Source: Polyangium fumosum
GTDB lineage: Bacteria; Myxococcota_A; Polyangia; Polyangiales; Polyangiaceae
NCBI RefSeq assembly: GCF_005144585.1
Contig: NZ_SSMQ01000003.1
Coordinates: 124,001-188,000 of the forward strand
Length of the DNA stretch: 64,000 nucleotides
Direction of reading: 5' to 3'
Part shown: positions 41,432-49,912 of the stretch, one piece after another
Position numbering within the stretch: position 1 is the stretch's first letter
How the letters are laid out: each line of letters opens with the position of its first letter
Program-made: the position numbers and the translations under genes
Notes under the pieces: generated by a model
What the model was told of the DNA's origin: nothing
The model's input: only the letters and a program-made list of their open reading frames with translations
The model's database searches: none

Positions 41432-42188
41432 GAAGCGTCCACCACCGAGCGCCCTCGTCGAGTGGCGCGCCAAGCGGCTCACCAAGGATCCCGGCGAAGG
41501 GATGAAGTGCACGTACGAGGAGCTGCGCCGCGACACGTCGGCGCTGCCAGCCGTCGAAGACGGGCTTTTTGCGGAGCAGGGAGGGATCTGCGCATATACC
41601 GGCATCCAGATCCGGCTCGACGCCTCCTCGGAACCGAGGAAGGTGGACTTCCACCTCGAGCACGTGACTCCGCAGAAGCACTGCATCTACGGGCAAGACG
41701 CCGACTACGGCAACCTCGTCGCGTGCTGGCCCCGGCCCAATTGTGGATTCGAGCCGCTGTTCGGGGCCGTCACCAAGAAAAGCTGGCCGTCACCGGAGGA
41801 GAAACACCTCTTTGTTTCGCCGCTGGACCCGGGATGCACCGCGAGGTTTTCATTCAATCACCGCGGAGAAATCTCTCCAGCCGATGAAAAGGATGATGCC
41901 GCGAAGACGACGATCGAGAAGCTGGGGCTCGCGCATGCCACGCTGACCGATCTGCGACGCGGAGCGATCCTGGGTGCGCTGCAGCCTCCCGGGCGCCTCC
42001 TCAGCCTGGAGCAAGCGCGACGGCTGCTCGCGACCCTGAAGGCGGACGCCGAGAAGCTCGATCAGGGCGGCTCCGTTCGGCTCCGCGCGTTCAGCTTCGT
42101 GATCGAACAGGTCCTCCCCCGCGAGATCAGGAAACTCGAAGGGATCAAGAAGTCCAAGCAGAAGGCGGCTGGTTCGGCGCGGAAGTGA
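41418..42188 (+). CDS. ptuB: HNH endonuclease, PtuB-like (TIGR02646 family)
   Basis: The 256-residue protein has the retron/Septu HNH layout: CAYTGIQI, then H79-L-E-H82-VTPQ and DYGNLVACWPRPNCG (Asn99). This matches the family annotated as retron-system or Septu HNH endonucleases (TIGR02646). GTG 41418 starts inside the last 14 bases of the ATPase gene, so the two are translationally coupled as expected for a PtuAB pair. It would cut nucleic acid during phage infection. No reverse transcriptase or retron RNA is visible nearby, so a plain Septu system is more likely than a retron. Confidence 0.8.
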   Translation: MRTIKKRPPPSALVEWRAKRLTKDPGEGMKCTYEELRRDTSALPAVEDGLFAEQGGICAYTGIQIRLDASSEPRKVDFHLEHVTPQKHCIYGQDADYGNLVACWPRPNCGFEPLFGAVTKKSWPSPEEKHLFVSPLDPGCTARFSFNHRGEISPADEKDDAAKTTIEKLGLAHATLTDLRRGAILGALQPPGRLLSLEQARRLLATLKADAEKLDQGGSVRLRAFSFVIEQVLPREIRKLEGIKKSKQKAAGSARK

Positions 42189-42423
42189 CGACCGCGGAGG
42201 GTCGATCCAAATCTCCGCGCCGTCGGCGCATGCCCTTGTTCAGCGGCAGCCGGACGAAGCGCTCAGCCTTCCGCGTCGGGTCCCCGGGTTCTCGTTCATG
42301 CCGGCGTGAGGGGCGCGCGGGGCTCTGCAGAAGGCCTGCACCCCCGCAAGATCGCGGTCGCTCGCCGCGAACCACCTCCTGCCCCGCCGCACCCCGACGC
42401 GCGGCCGCCCGCCCACGGACCTC

Positions 42424-42643
42424 GGGCGCCGTGCGCTGCGATCCCCAGGCGCGTCCGCCCCCCTGCGGCGCCCGAGGTCCCGCTCCGCGCTCACCCGCAC
42501 CCGATCTGCGGCGCCGCAGATCGCCGATCCCTCCCCGGGAACGCCGACCTTGGGCGCCGCAGGTCCCGCTCCGCGACGCCGTCGCCCATCCTTGGGCGCC
42601 GCAGGGCCCCGCGCGCGCTCTGCGCCCTCCCTCCTGCGGCGCC
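42424..42643. repeat. Diverged array of GGCGCC motifs with about 43-base period
   Basis: GGCGCC cores recur near 42424, 42468, 42510, 42553, 42595 and 42638, about 42-44 bases apart, with flanking GGTCCCGCTCCGCG shared by several copies. One copy is a perfect 20-bp palindrome, GATCTGCGGCGCCGCAGATC (42503-42522). The orientation of the core alternates or is symmetric. The 576-base gap 42189-42764 holds no convincing gene, though open frames exist because of high GC. Confidence 0.6.
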
Positions 42644-42764
42644 ACAGGGCCCCCTCCGCGCGCACGAAAGCACGATTCGGCCGCCCGCCGCCCCAATTCG
42701 TCCCTGGTCTGCTCCGTCTGATGCCGCGGTAACCAGCCCACCCACCCTTTCGAGAGGTATTTTC

Positions 42765-43442
42765 ATGGGAGAGATCATTCGCAAGAACGCGGCGGTCGAC
42801 GACATCCTCGCCGACGCCCATACGACCCTCACCCAGGCCAGGGCCCGTGGAGGCCGCTGGCACGAGCTCGCCGAGGCGCGCCTCGGCGCTGCGCTCATCC
42901 TGTACGCGGGCGTCGAGGCCCAACGCAAGGCTGCCGAAACCACACTCGCCCCGCTGCGCGCCCATATCGACGCTCGCAACGACAAGGCCGACAAGACCAT
43001 CGGCAAGGTCTACGATATCGTCTGGAACGAGATCGGGCGCCCTGCCTACGATGCGGCCCTCGCCGTGATCTTCCCCGACGGCATCGCCTCCTACGCCGAG
43101 GGCGACACCCACGAGCAGCCCGAGCGGATGGATATCCTCGTGCAGCTCCTGCAATCGGGCATTCACCCGAAGCTCTCCCCGGCGACCGCGGCGGGCGCCG
43201 CCGCCGAGATCCTGGTGGAGAGCGAGGCCTTGCGCGCCGCCGTGGAGGTCGCCCGCAAGCCCGCGGCGCAGCTCAAGGTGCTGGGGCGCGTGCGCACCGC
43301 GCTCGCCCGCGTCGTGCACGCGGAGCTCTCGAATCTGAAGAGGCTTTACAAGATCGAGGGATTCAGCGAGGCGGAGATCCACGCCATCATTCCTGACCGC
43401 CCCACCGCAAAACCTGCGAAGAAGGCGGCCCCCACCCCATAA
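42765..43442 (+). CDS. Hypothetical helical protein
   Basis: The 225-residue protein (MGEIIRKNAAVDDILADAHTTLTQARARGGRWHELAEARLGAALILYAGVEAQRKAAETTLAPLR...) is almost entirely helical, with no signal or membrane segment. It ends in a basic Pro/Ala/Lys tail. GAGAGG sits about 8 bases before ATG 42765. I do not recognise a family. It stands alone downstream of the repeat array and upstream of a convergent LysR gene. Confidence 0.6.
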   Translation: MGEIIRKNAAVDDILADAHTTLTQARARGGRWHELAEARLGAALILYAGVEAQRKAAETTLAPLRAHIDARNDKADKTIGKVYDIVWNEIGRPAYDAALAVIFPDGIASYAEGDTHEQPERMDILVQLLQSGIHPKLSPATAAGAAAEILVESEALRAAVEVARKPAAQLKVLGRVRTALARVVHAELSNLKRLYKIEGFSEAEIHAIIPDRPTAKPAKKAAPTP

Positions 43443-43470
43443 GGGTTCGTCAGGTCCAGCGGGGGGGCCT

Positions 43471-44415
43471 TCACGCGCCCCCCGCGGCCGTCCGCGGAGG
43501 CGGCTTGGGCAAGCAACCAGGCCACACCTCGAGGAAGTCGCGCAGCGCCGCGACGAACGTGCGGAGGCGCGCGGGCACATGCTCGCTGCGGGGATACACC
43601 GCGTACATCTGCTCCGCGGGCATCACGTACGCCGCGAGCACCTCCTCGACCTTCCCCTCGGAAATCACGGGCGTGGCCAGGTAGTCCGGCAGGCAGCAGA
43701 TCCCGCAGCCGGCGACGGTGAGGTCCCGCAAGAGCGCCCAGCTATTCGCGGTCGCGTGGCGGTGCACGATCGAGAGCTTCGTGCCGCCGCGGGAGAAACG
43801 CCACGTTGCCGCCTCGCGCCGGGTGCCCATCACGAGGCACGTGTGCTGCGAAAGTTCGCGCGGGTGCGCGGGGACGCCGTGATGCGCGAGGTAGTCCGCG
43901 CTGGCAACGAGGCGACGCCGCGAGGGCGCGCCGAGCCTGCGCGCCACGAGCGACGCGCTGTCGCATGGCTCGATCTCCAGCACGACATCGAAGCCGTCGC
44001 GCACCGGATCGACACGCTCGGAGACGAGCTCGACCTCGACAGCGACGCCCGGGTACGCCTTCGCGTAACGCCCGAGCACGCGCCCGAACACCGCCTGCCC
44101 GAACTCGACCGGCGCGGCGACCCGCAGGCGCCCGCGGACCTCGCTGTCGCGTGACGACACCCCGCGCTCCGCCTCCGCGAGCGCGTCGAGCCCGGCGCGC
44201 ACCTTCTCGAGGTACGCCTGCCCCTCGTCGGTCAGGCGGACGCGCCGTGTCGTGCGCTCGAGCAGGCGGACGCCGAGGCGACCCTCGAGGCGACGGACCT
44301 GCACGCTGAGGGTCGACACCGGCGCGGACAGGGCGAGGGCGGCGGCGCGGAAGCTGCCCGTCTCGGCGACGCGAGCGAAGGCTTCGATGGCGGCGAAGTC
44401 GGGGCGGCTGTTCAT
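43471..44415 (-). CDS. LysR-family transcriptional regulator
   Basis: The 314-residue regulator has the LysR winged HTH: FAAIEAFARVAETGSFRAAALALSAPVSTLSVQVRRLEGRLGVRLLERTTRRVRLTDEG. The rest is the periplasmic-binding-like effector domain (RGRLRVAAPVEFGQAVFGRVL...). It is divergent from the glutathione S-transferase gene 66 bases away, which it probably controls. ATG 44415 was chosen over 44454 because the HTH begins right after it. Confidence 0.9.
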   Translation of the reverse strand: MNSRPDFAAIEAFARVAETGSFRAAALALSAPVSTLSVQVRRLEGRLGVRLLERTTRRVRLTDEGQAYLEKVRAGLDALAEAERGVSSRDSEVRGRLRVAAPVEFGQAVFGRVLGRYAKAYPGVAVEVELVSERVDPVRDGFDVVLEIEPCDSASLVARRLGAPSRRRLVASADYLAHHGVPAHPRELSQHTCLVMGTRREAATWRFSRGGTKLSIVHRHATANSWALLRDLTVAGCGICCLPDYLATPVISEGKVEEVLAAYVMPAEQMYAVYPRSEHVPARLRTFVAALRDFLEVWPGCLPKPPPRTAAGGA

Positions 44416-44429
44416 GGCGCTGGACAGAG

Positions 44430-44459
44430 TGTTCAATCTGCTCGCATTGTTCAATCTGC
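44430..44459. promoter_or_regulatory. Direct repeats between the LysR and GST genes
   Basis: TGTTCAATCTGC occurs at 44430-44441 and again at 44448-44459, 18 bases apart, in the 65-base divergent gap. Each contains an ATTG/CAAT-type partial dyad. This is a probable LysR binding region. Confidence 0.5.
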
Positions 44460-44480
44460 GGCGGCTCCTAGACTGCGGGC

Positions 44481-45098
44481 ATGACCGAGACCACGAAGCT
44501 TTTCTATACGCCAGGGGTCTGCTCGCTCGCGCCGCACATCGCGCTTCGCGAGGCCGGCGCGACGTTCGAGCTCGTCCGCGTCGACCTGAGGAGCAAAAAG
44601 ACCGCGGGCGGCGACGACTTCGCGCGCTTGAACCCCAAGAGTTATGTGCCCGCGCTGCTGCTTCCGGACGGCACCTTGTTGACCGAGACGGCGGTCTTGC
44701 TGAACTACATCGCCGATACCTGGCCGGAGGCCAAGCTTGCCCCGCCGCGCGGCAATCTCGCGCGCGTTCGTTTCGACGAATGGCTGCATTTCATCGCCAC
44801 CGAGCTGCACAAGGGCTTCGCGCCGTTCACCCTGATGCCAAACGTGAGCGAGGAGTCGAAGCGCTGGGCCGCGCAGCGCCTCGCAGACCGCGTCCATCTG
44901 CTCGCCGAGGCGCTCGCCGATCGCCCGTTCCTCCACGGCGAAGCGTTCACCCTGCTCGACGCTTACGCGTACTTCGCGCTGCGAACGTATCGACACCTGC
45001 TGCGGGTCGATTTGCCGGGCGCGCTTGGTTCCTACCTGGAGCGGCTCTCCGAACGCCCGGCCATCCGCGCGGCGCTCACGGCCGAAGGCATTGCCTGA
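44481..45098 (+). CDS. Glutathione S-transferase (beta-class-like)
   Basis: The 205-residue enzyme conjugates glutathione to electrophiles. The N-terminal thioredoxin-like domain starts KLFYTPGVCSLAPHIALREAG, with the Cys of the PGxCSLAPHI motif of beta-class enzymes. YVPALLLPDGTLLTETAVLLNYIA carries the glutathione-binding P and ES/ET sites. The all-helical C-terminal domain ends normally. It is divergently arranged with a LysR regulator. Full length for the family. Confidence 0.9.
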   Translation: MTETTKLFYTPGVCSLAPHIALREAGATFELVRVDLRSKKTAGGDDFARLNPKSYVPALLLPDGTLLTETAVLLNYIADTWPEAKLAPPRGNLARVRFDEWLHFIATELHKGFAPFTLMPNVSEESKRWAAQRLADRVHLLAEALADRPFLHGEAFTLLDAYAYFALRTYRHLLRVDLPGALGSYLERLSERPAIRAALTAEGIA

Positions 45099-45129
45099 GA
45101 GGGGTTCCACAGCCAGCGGTAGAACCTCA

Positions 45130-45378
45130 CCCCCCTTCCCCCTCGACGACCAGGCAGAGCTCGACCGCTACTGGAACACGCTGCTCGAAGGAGGCGGCCG
45201 GCCGCAGGCCTGCGGCCGGCTCATCGATCGCTTCGGCCTGCGGTGGCAGATCGTGCCCGCCGCGCTCGACGAGATGATGCGTGACCCCGATCCGGTCCGA
45301 TCGAAGAAGGTGTCGGACGTGGTCATGAAGATGATCAAGCTGGACATCGCGGCGCTCGAAGCGGCCTATCGCTCGTAG
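45130..45378 (+). pseudogene. Truncated VOC/PhnB-like gene, C-terminal remnant
   Basis: The frame encodes FPLDDQAELDRYWNTLLEGGG, then ACGRLIDRFGLRWQIVPAAL, and ends VVMKMIKLDIAALEAAYRS. This is the conserved C-terminal half of PhnB/3-demethylubiquinone methyltransferase-like VOC proteins. The first half (normally about 70 residues) is missing. The sequence begins abruptly 30-40 bases after the GST stop, and no start with a ribosome site fits. A deletion that fused to the GST 3' end is likely. Confidence 0.6.
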
Positions 45379-45525
45379 CCACACCCGCACGCCCCCGCCT
45401 CCCCACCACTTCCACCCAACTTCTCCACACGCCTGTGGAAAACCTGGGGGGCCCCCGCATCCCCTTGGGCCTTTCCCCTCCGCCCGCCCTGCCCCTCCGC
45501 CCCTCCCCGTAGTAACAGGAAGCCC

Positions 45526-46677
45526 GTGGACGTTCTCGACAAGCGCGGGGGGATCCCGCTCGTCTCGCGCGCCGCCCGCGGCGACACGCTCCTCGGCTCG
45601 CACGACGCAAGCTCGCTCGCCGAGCGCCTCGTCGCGGCCGGCGGCGCCCCCTCGGCCGCCCGCTCGGCCGCCGCCCGGATCGTCCGGCACGCGTTCTTCC
45701 GCGACCCCGCGGTGATCCCCTGGGGCCCCGCGGTCTTCGCCGGCCTCGGCATCGGCGCCTGGGCCCACGAGGCGCTCGCCGCGCTCGATCCCGCGCCCGC
45801 GCTCGCGCTGCACGAGCGCGCGCCGGCCGAGGACGGCACGATCCGCCTGCTGTTCCGCGCCCGCGACGGCGCCCTCGTCGAGTCCGTCCTCATCCCCGGC
45901 CCCGGCCGCACCACGCTCTGCATTTCAAGCCAGGTCGGCTGCGCGCGCGCCTGCGCCTTCTGCGAGACAGGCCGCCTCGGGCTCGAACGCCAGCTCGCCG
46001 CGGGCGAGATCATCGATCAGGTCCGGCTCGCCCGCGCGCTCTGGAACGAGGCCGGCGGCGCCCCGCCGCTCTCGAACCTCGTGTTCATGGGCATGGGCGA
46101 GCCCTTCGACAACCTGCCCGAGGTGCTGCGCGCCCTGCGCCTGCTCACGGACGACCGCGCCTTCGCCTTCGCGCCCTCCCGCGTCACCGTGAGCACCGTC
46201 GGCGTCGCCGACAAGCTGCCCGCGTTCTTCGCAGGCGCGCGCGCCGAACTCGCCGTGAGCCTCAACGCGCCGGACGACGCGCGCCGCCGGGCGATCATGC
46301 CCATCAACGCGCGCTTCCCGCTCGATGCGCTGCGCGACGCGATCCTCGCCGCGCTCCCCCAAGGCCGCCGCGTGCTCTTCGAGTACGTGCTCTTCGACCG
46401 CTGGAACGACGCGCCCGAGGACGCCGATCTGCTCGCCGCCTACGTCCGCGGGATCCGCTGCCGCGTGAACGTGATCCCATGCAACCCGGGCCCCGATCCG
46501 GCGCTCCGCCCGCCCGCGCCCGAGCGGCTCGACGCGTTCGTCGCGCGGCTCTCGTCGCACGGCGTGACGACGCTCGTCCGCAGGCCCCGAGGCCGCGACG
46601 TGGGCGGCGCGTGTGGCCAGCTCGCAGGCGCGCGCCGCGCCGAACGCGAACGAAGCGTCGCGACCGAAGGCGCCTGA
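45526..46677 (+). CDS. RlmN-like radical SAM 23S rRNA (adenine-C2) methyltransferase
   Basis: The 383-residue enzyme has the radical SAM Cys triad C139, C143 and C146 (CARACAFCETG). LVFMGMGEPFDN and AVSLNAPDD..R..IMPIN are RlmN/Cfr landmarks, and the C-terminal GGACGQLAG holds the methyl-carrying Cys. RlmN methylates A2503 of 23S rRNA and some tRNAs. The N-terminal region differs from E. coli RlmN, so an atypical paralogue is possible. It starts at GTG 45526. A Cfr-like antibiotic-resistance role cannot be excluded by sequence alone. Confidence 0.83.
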   Translation: MDVLDKRGGIPLVSRAARGDTLLGSHDASSLAERLVAAGGAPSAARSAAARIVRHAFFRDPAVIPWGPAVFAGLGIGAWAHEALAALDPAPALALHERAPAEDGTIRLLFRARDGALVESVLIPGPGRTTLCISSQVGCARACAFCETGRLGLERQLAAGEIIDQVRLARALWNEAGGAPPLSNLVFMGMGEPFDNLPEVLRALRLLTDDRAFAFAPSRVTVSTVGVADKLPAFFAGARAELAVSLNAPDDARRRAIMPINARFPLDALRDAILAALPQGRRVLFEYVLFDRWNDAPEDADLLAAYVRGIRCRVNVIPCNPGPDPALRPPAPERLDAFVARLSSHGVTTLVRRPRGRDVGGACGQLAGARRAERERSVATEGA

Positions 46678-46782
46678 CGCGCGCCGCGTCCCTCGGCGCG
46701 TTTTTTCGCTCGCGACGCCGATTCGGCCGGCCTAAAAGAGAAATAGGCCGGGACATCCTCGAGCCGGGGCGGGCAGCGCTTC

Positions 46783-48198
46783 ATGAGCACACCTTCGTCG
46801 CCTGACAGATCCGGCGAAGCCTTCATCGAGACCTCGTCGATCGACGAGCAAGGCAACGTCATCGATGCGCCCGCGCGGCCCTCCATCGTGCCCGCGCCGG
46901 GCATGGTGGTGGCCGGAACGTACCGCGTCGAACGGGAGCTCGGGCGCGGCGGCATGGGGGTCGTCTACCGCGCGCGCGACACCTGGCTCGATCGCACGGT
47001 GGCGCTGAAGCTCATCGTCCCGACGTGGGACGACATGCTCGCGGAGCAGAAGCTCCAGCACGAAGCGAAGGCGCTCGCGACGCTGCGCGATCAGCACGTC
47101 GTGCAGGTGTACGCGTTCGGCCGCCACGGCTCCTCGTACTTCTTCGCGATGGAGTACGTCGAGGGCCGCTCGCTCGAAGCGATCCTCGACGACTACCAGC
47201 AGCGCAAGAGCCTGCTCCCGCAGCACCGCGCGCTGACCATCCTCGGCCGCATCGCTGACGGGCTCGACGCCGCGCACGCCCGGGGCATCGTCCACCGCGA
47301 CGTGAAGCCCGGCAACATCGTCATCGAGGAGGACACCGGCAGGCCCGTGCTCATCGATTTCGGGCTCGCGCAGCAGTCGACGGATCCGAATCCCGAGACG
47401 ATCGAGGGCACGCCGCTCTACATGGCGCCCGAGCAAGCCGGGTTCGGCGCGCACGGGATCACGGTGGGTCCGTGGAGCGACCTCTACGCGCTCGGATGCG
47501 TGGCGTTCCAGCTCCTCACGGGCAGCACGCCGTACCCCATGCGCAACATGGTGCACCTCCTGCAGGCCCACCAGCGCGCGCCCGTGCCCCTCGCCTCGTC
47601 GGTGCACCCCGAGCTCGCGCCCTTCGACGCCGTGCTCGCGCGCGCGCTCGCGAAAAACCCCGCCGATCGCTACCCGAGCTGCGGGGCGTTCGCGCGCGAC
47701 CTCGTCCGCGTCGGCTCTCCCAAGGCCGCCGCCGCGCCGTCGAGCGAGGCGCCGCCGCCGAGCACGCGGCAACCCGGCGAGAGCAGCCTGAGGCCGCTCC
47801 GCGTGCTCGCGGTGGACGACGATCCCGCGTTCGGCAAGTTCGCCGCGAAGGCCGCCGAGCTCGCCTTGAAGGGCCGATCGGTGCGCATCCGCGTGGCGCG
47901 CTCGGGCCAGGCCGCGCTCGACGCCGCGCGCGAAGAGCCGCCCGATCTCCTGCTGCTCGACCTCGACATGCCCGACCTCGACGGCGTGGACACGCTCTCG
48001 CACCTGCGCGCCTTGCCGCGCGGCGACCACGCGCGTGTCGTCGTCCTCAGCGGCCGCGTGGGCCCGCAGGAGCGCTGGAAGTTCGCCGTCCTCGGCGTGC
48101 GCGAGTTCGTGGCGAAGCCGATCGATCTGCGCCGCCTCGTCGACACGATCGACGGCATCGTCGAGCGGGCCGGCTGGGGCGCGGCGCCTACGGCCTGA
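46783..48198 (+). CDS. Ser/Thr protein kinase fused to a response-regulator receiver domain
   Basis: The 471-residue protein has an N-terminal Hanks-type kinase: GRGGMGVVYRARD (P-loop), VALKL (Lys), H171-R-D173-VKPGN catalytic loop and IDFGLA (DFG). A Pro/Ser linker leads to a CheY-like receiver at about 340-465 with VLAVDDDP, phospho-acceptor Asp393 (LLLLDLDMPD), Ser in VVVLSG and Lys in VAKPID. No membrane segment is seen. Fusion of a Ser/Thr kinase to a receiver suggests that a His-Asp relay controls the kinase. An Hpt protein and a histidine kinase are encoded right next to it, convergent. Confidence 0.9.
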   Translation: MSTPSSPDRSGEAFIETSSIDEQGNVIDAPARPSIVPAPGMVVAGTYRVERELGRGGMGVVYRARDTWLDRTVALKLIVPTWDDMLAEQKLQHEAKALATLRDQHVVQVYAFGRHGSSYFFAMEYVEGRSLEAILDDYQQRKSLLPQHRALTILGRIADGLDAAHARGIVHRDVKPGNIVIEEDTGRPVLIDFGLAQQSTDPNPETIEGTPLYMAPEQAGFGAHGITVGPWSDLYALGCVAFQLLTGSTPYPMRNMVHLLQAHQRAPVPLASSVHPELAPFDAVLARALAKNPADRYPSCGAFARDLVRVGSPKAAAAPSSEAPPPSTRQPGESSLRPLRVLAVDDDPAFGKFAAKAAELALKGRSVRIRVARSGQAALDAAREEPPDLLLLDLDMPDLDGVDTLSHLRALPRGDHARVVVLSGRVGPQERWKFAVLGVREFVAKPIDLRRLVDTIDGIVERAGWGAAPTA

Positions 48199-48538
48199 GC
48201 TCGGCCACCGCGCGATCACACGCCGCGCGCGCGCCCGCGACCGCGCGCTCGATCTCGGGCCACGCTTGCTCCGCGGGGAGCCAGCCGCCCTGGATGCCGA
48301 GCAGCCCGTCCTCGACGAGGCCGGCCGCGTCGCTGATCTCCTGAAATCGATACGAGCCCGCGGTCCCGCGCAGCGCGTGCGCCCTCGACACGGCGGCGCG
48401 CATCGCGTTCTGCGTGCCCTGCTTCGCCGCGGACACGACCTCGGCGAGCTGCTGCAAGAGGTCCGGCAGCTCCGCAAGGTACTCCCTGCGTAACTCCAGG
48501 AGCGCCGCTCGGATCTCGTCGTCCTTCGTATGCGCCAT
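48188..48538 (-). CDS. Hpt histidine phosphotransfer protein
   Basis: The 116-residue four-helix protein has the Hpt motif RAHALRGTAGSYRF, with phospho-accepting His54. It would shuttle phosphate between a histidine kinase and receivers. It ends inside the last 11 bases of the convergent kinase-receiver gene. It lies downstream of the GAF histidine kinase on the same strand (40 bases), so the two may be one operon. Confidence 0.88.
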   Translation of the reverse strand: MAHTKDDEIRAALLELRREYLAELPDLLQQLAEVVSAAKQGTQNAMRAAVSRAHALRGTAGSYRFQEISDAAGLVEDGLLGIQGGWLPAEQAWPEIERAVAGARAACDRAVAELRP

Positions 48539-48577
48539 CGGGTGCGTCGATGATATGCGCGGCCGGCGAGGAGGGCC

Positions 48578-49873
48578 CTAAGTTTCGAAGCGCGGCGAGG
48601 CCTCGCGGGGCGCTCCGCATTGCGGCACCTCGAACCAGAACGTGCTGCCTTGCCCGAGCTTCGACGTGACGCCGATCGTGCCGCCGTGCTGCTCGACGAT
48701 CGCCTTCGAGATCGCGAGCCCGAGGCCCGTGCCGCCGACCTTGCGACGGTGCTCGCCGTCGAGCTGCTCGAACCGGTTGAAGAGCCGCGCGAGGTCCGCC
48801 TCCGCGATCCCGGGCCCCCGATCCCGCACGTCGAAGCGCACGCGGCCGGCCGCCGTCACCTCCACGCCGAGCTCGACCCGCGCCTCGGACGGCGAGAACT
48901 TGAGGGCATTGGACATCAGGTTCGTGAGCACCTGAGCGATCCTGTCCTCATCCACCACGAGCTCGACCTCACCCCGCACGTCCGCCCAAAGCTCGACCTT
49001 GGCCTCGGCCGCCACGGGCGAGAGGCTCTCGACGAGGCTCGAGATCAGCCGCCGCGCGTCGACGTGCTTCGGGGACAACTCGAGCTTGCCCGCTTCGATC
49101 TTCTCCAGGTCGAGGATGTCGTTGATGAGCCGCACGAGCCTGTCGGTGTTGGTCCGAGCGATCTGCACGAGCTCCATCGCCTCGTCGGGCAGGCGGCCGA
49201 GCACGCCGCCTTCGAGGAGCCCGAGCGCCCCGCGGATCGAGGTGAGCGGCGTCCGGAGCTCGTGCGAGACCGTGGAGACGAACTCGTCCTTGAGGCGCTC
49301 GATGGCCTTGCGTTGCTCGATGACCGCCTGCGCCTCGCGCGCCCGCGCCACGAGCTCGCCGTTCAGCTTCACGAGCCGCCCGTTCGCGCGGCGGAGATCG
49401 ATCTGCGCGGCGACCTGACGCGCGAGCGCCGAGAGCGCGCTCCGCTGCGCCTCGTCGAGCTTTCGCGGGCCGTGGTCGATGACGCAGAGGGTCCCGAGGT
49501 TGTGGCCGTCCGAGGTCGCGAGCGGCGCGCCGGCGTAAAAGCGCACGTTCGGCGCGCCGGTCACGAGCGGGTTGTCGGCGAACCGCTCGTCTTCGTACGC
49601 GTCGGGGACGAGGAAGAGCTCCTGGCCGAGGATCGCGTGCGCGCAGAAGGCCACCTCGCGCGGCGTCTCGGTCGCGTCGAGCCCGACCCTCGCCTTGAAC
49701 CACTGGCGCTCGCGATCGATGAGCGAGACCAGCGCGATGGGCGTGCCGCAGATCGAGGCCGCGAGATGCGTGAGATCGTCGAAGGCAGGTTCGGGGGGCG
49801 TGTCGAGGATCGCCGCATCGCTCAGCGCTGCGAGCCGCTCGATCTCATTGCCAGGGAGGGGTGCTGCTTTCAT
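48578..49873 (-). CDS. GAF-domain sensor histidine kinase
   Basis: The 431-residue soluble kinase has a GAF domain (about 10-160, WFKARVGLDATETPREVAFCAHAIL...RFYAGAPLATSDGHNLGTLCVID). This is followed by a coiled coil and HisKA with His204 in STVSHELRTPLTSIRG. The HATPase domain has N (LTNLMSNALKFS), G1 (DRGPGI) and G2 (GGTGLGLAI). There is no receiver or membrane segment, so it signals to separate receivers such as those nearby. GGAG precedes ATG 49873. Confidence 0.9.
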   Translation of the reverse strand: MKAAPLPGNEIERLAALSDAAILDTPPEPAFDDLTHLAASICGTPIALVSLIDRERQWFKARVGLDATETPREVAFCAHAILGQELFLVPDAYEDERFADNPLVTGAPNVRFYAGAPLATSDGHNLGTLCVIDHGPRKLDEAQRSALSALARQVAAQIDLRRANGRLVKLNGELVARAREAQAVIEQRKAIERLKDEFVSTVSHELRTPLTSIRGALGLLEGGVLGRLPDEAMELVQIARTNTDRLVRLINDILDLEKIEAGKLELSPKHVDARRLISSLVESLSPVAAEAKVELWADVRGEVELVVDEDRIAQVLTNLMSNALKFSPSEARVELGVEVTAAGRVRFDVRDRGPGIAEADLARLFNRFEQLDGEHRRKVGGTGLGLAISKAIVEQHGGTIGVTSKLGQGSTFWFEVPQCGAPREASPRFET

Positions 49874-49912
49874 GAACGCTCCACCCACTCCCTTGCACGC
49901 GGTGCGCCACGA

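Noticed and set aside
41418-42188. Retron-associated HNH nuclease
   Set aside because: No reverse transcriptase or retron RNA locus is visible near the pair, so a plain Septu-like reading is preferred.
42185-42721. Long frames in the gap after ptuB
   Set aside because: They read through the GGCGCC array and are Pro/Arg-rich in every frame, as expected from composition.
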